In this document: positions 5,727-6,696 of the stretch, piece by piece
How positions within the stretch are numbered: position 1 is the stretch's first letter
Layout of the letters: each line of letters starts with the position of its first letter
Source of the DNA: an uncultured Bacilli bacterium
Lineage (GTDB): Bacteria > Bacillota_I > Bacilli_A > RF39 > UBA660
Length of the DNA: 6,696 bases
Direction of reading: 5' to 3'
Assembly: GCA_934131695.1 (NCBI GenBank)
Contig: CAKOZV010000031.1
Coordinates: forward strand, 1 to 6,696
Notes under the pieces: model-generated
What the model saw: the letters and a program-made list of their open reading frames with translations, nothing else
The model's database searches: none
Told to the model about the DNA's origin: nothing
Program-made: the position numbers and the translations under genes

Positions 5727-6428
5727 ATGGCCAAGACAGAAAAATTTATAAAACCATTATATGATACTACTATAAAGTTTTTAGTAAAGAGTACTGATAC
5801 ACGGTATATCATCTATAGGCTTATTTATTTGGCAACTGGTATAGATCTTAGTGATTATACATTAATAGATCAAGAGTTAAATACTGGTAATAATATAAAA
5901 GATTACCGTCTTGATTTATTATTTAAAAAAGATAATACCATTGTTAATCTAGAAGTTAATTATGAAGTGACTCCTTTCCAAGAAGAAAACAATTATAATT
6001 ATCTATTTAGATTAGCAGGCAGTGGATATGATGTTGGAGATAGTTACAAGGCTAGAAAAGTCGTGCAAATAAGTCTAAACAATTCTTACTTTGAAAAGAA
6101 AGATGCTAAGTTAGTCACTTACAGTTTTAGAGATAATGTTTATCATACTAAAATAGATGGTGTGGAAAGTTATGAGATATATTTAAGTAATTTTAAAGGT
6201 ATTAAGTACAATGGTAAGAATGAACTCGCAACACTGTGTTCTATTTTAACCAGTGAGAGCATGGAAGAATTAAAAGAAATAGTAGGAAACTATAAAGAGG
6301 GATTAATACTAATGAGCGAACTTGAAAAACTAAAACTAAACGATGAATTTAATGCTTACTATGATTATGAAGCGGTTATAAGAAAAGAGAAAAATCTGAA
6401 TATGCTAGTGGCAGAGATGATGGAATAG
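5727..6428 (+). CDS. Rpn-family PD-(D/E)XK nuclease / PDDEXK_2 'transposase', C-terminus frameshifted
   Basis: The open frame gives 233 aa starting MAKTEKFIKPLYDTTIKFLV. The layout is that of the Rpn (recombination-promoting nuclease) / PDDEXK_2 family: the N-terminal F..P..D..FK.L core, E50, then YRLDLLF with Asp63, and NLEVN with Glu76. These correspond to the D...ExQ nuclease residues, except that the usual Gln is Asn78. NYNYLFRLAGSGYDVGDSYK (about 90-108) and KVVQISLNN (111-119) match the following conserved region. Family members are DNA endonucleases, annotated as transposases, that promote recombination; some act as toxins or in phage defence. The usual E/G-rich C-terminal tail and TGLS.eE. 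ending are missing from this frame but continue one frame over to 6562. Restoring one base in the A-runs at 6383-6394 would give about 278 aa, a more usual length. The gene may thus be a pseudogene, a sequencing error, or recoded. No partner gene is adjacent. Confidence 0.8.
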   Translation: MAKTEKFIKPLYDTTIKFLVKSTDTRYIIYRLIYLATGIDLSDYTLIDQELNTGNNIKDYRLDLLFKKDNTIVNLEVNYEVTPFQEENNYNYLFRLAGSGYDVGDSYKARKVVQISLNNSYFEKKDAKLVTYSFRDNVYHTKIDGVESYEIYLSNFKGIKYNGKNELATLCSILTSESMEELKEIVGNYKEGLILMSELEKLKLNDEFNAYYDYEAVIRKEKNLNMLVAEMME

Positions 6429-6562
6429 CCGAAGGAGAAAAAACAGGAGCTAATAAAGAAAAACTGGCTATAGCAAAAATAATGCTTCAAGGGAAAGAAT
6501 CCTTAGATAAGATAACGAAGTATACTGGTTTAAGTAAAAAAGAGCTTATCACGCTATTATAA
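6395..6562 (+). pseudogene. Displaced C-terminal tail of the Rpn-family gene (-1 frame)
   Basis: In the frame one base behind the upstream gene, 55 codons run without a stop to TAA 6560-6562: SEYASGRDDGIAEGEKTG, then KEKLAIAKIMLQGKESLDKI, then TKYTGLSKKELITLL. This is the typical Rpn/PDDEXK_2 tail, an acidic G-repeat stretch followed by a small helical module ending TGLS.eE. No start codon with a ribosome binding site serves it, so it can only be made as part of the upstream protein. From about 6395 codons in this frame end mostly in A/T, like the rest of the window, whereas the upstream frame becomes G-ending there. That places the lost base in AAAA (6383-6386) or AAAAA (6390-6394). Confidence 0.75.
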
Positions 6563-6696
6563 CTTCTACTGTAAAGAAATTACTATTGTCTCTTTTTCTT
6601 TATATAAATAATAAAAAAGGACTGAATTAAATCTGAAGTTCCCGTTTTACTAATAATATTGATTTTTTATAGAAAGTTCCCGTGTAATATGGGAAT
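6563..6696. repeat. Non-coding tail with two AGTTCCCGT repeats and a terminal hairpin
   Basis: AGTTCCCGT occurs at 6637-6645 and again at 6675-6683, 38 bp apart, in contexts GAAGTTCCCGTTTTAC and AAAGTTCCCGTGTAAT. The end of the window can fold TTCCC (6677-6681) with GGGAA (6691-6695) around a 9-base loop. ACTGAATT near 6622 also occurs in the complement of the array at 935-1070 (TTCCCACTGAATTTCGAA), suggesting a related repeat family. The set probably continues beyond the window. Just after the Rpn stop, TAAAGAAA (6572-6579) can pair with TTTCTTTA (6595-6602), but this stem is all A/T apart from one G-C pair and lacks a T-tract, so it is not called a terminator. Confidence 0.6.

Noticed and set aside
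6426..6475. Stop-codon readthrough of the Rpn TAG
   Set aside because: The same frame after TAG gives non-family sequence and another TAG after 14 codons, whereas the -1 frame carries the family tail.
6572..6602. Terminator after the Rpn gene
   Set aside because: TAAAGAAA/TTTCTTTA can pair, but the stem is almost all A-T, the loop is 15 bases and no T-tract follows.
1..6696. Use of TGA as tryptophan (mycoplasma code)
   Set aside because: All tryptophans in the intact proteins are TGG, and the frames are complete with the standard code; absence of TGA as a terminator in a handful of genes is not evidence by itself.

Overview
The window is a 6.7 kb stretch of very AT-rich DNA with every recognisable gene on the + strand. 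The features point to a low-GC Bacillota, most likely an uncultured gut member of the Bacilli/Mollicutes-like groups. These are: codon third positions dominated by A/T, strong Shine-Dalgarno sequences, sigma-A promoters with extended -10 boxes, a BspA-type leucine-rich surface protein, a DUF975 membrane protein and an Rpn-family nuclease. All intact genes end in TAA or TAG and tryptophan is written TGG, so nothing here calls for the mycoplasma code (TGA = Trp). The lineage is inferred from style, not from a marker tree.

Layout. Positions 1-873 are the 3' part of a BspA-like (DUF285) leucine-rich-repeat gene that enters from outside the window. It carries six 26-residue units encoded by 78-bp near-identical DNA repeats. 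Positions 874-1174 are non-coding and hold a regular array of four 34-bp units (935-1070), followed by an extended -10 promoter. Positions 1175-4605 form a probable three-gene operon: a two-domain membrane protein (DUF975 plus a PF06541/CmpB-like 'ABC transporter type IV' domain), seryl-tRNA synthetase serS, and an unrecognised 183-aa protein one base behind serS. The operon ends at a hairpin terminator (4635-4682) that physically overlaps a consensus sigma-A promoter (4664-4692). That promoter serves an ankyrin-repeat gene (4727-5422), which is closed by a strong terminator (5433-5463). After a 304-bp AT-rich gap comes an Rpn/PDDEXK_2 nuclease-family gene (from 5727). Its C-terminal tail is displaced by a -1 frameshift and continues in another frame to 6562. 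The window closes with a second set of short repeats containing AGTTCCCGT (6637-6683) and a small hairpin.

Functionally this is a patchwork: one housekeeping gene (serS), a membrane protein that may be co-transcribed with it, and accessory or fast-evolving genes (BspA-like adhesin, ankyrin protein, Rpn nuclease). No multi-gene defence or biosynthetic system is visible. The items most worth following are the 34-bp-period intergenic array and its possible relatives at the window end, the frameshifted Rpn gene with a plausible internal start for a small C-terminal protein, and a SerRS whose motifs look more like the archaeal branch than the usual bacterial one.
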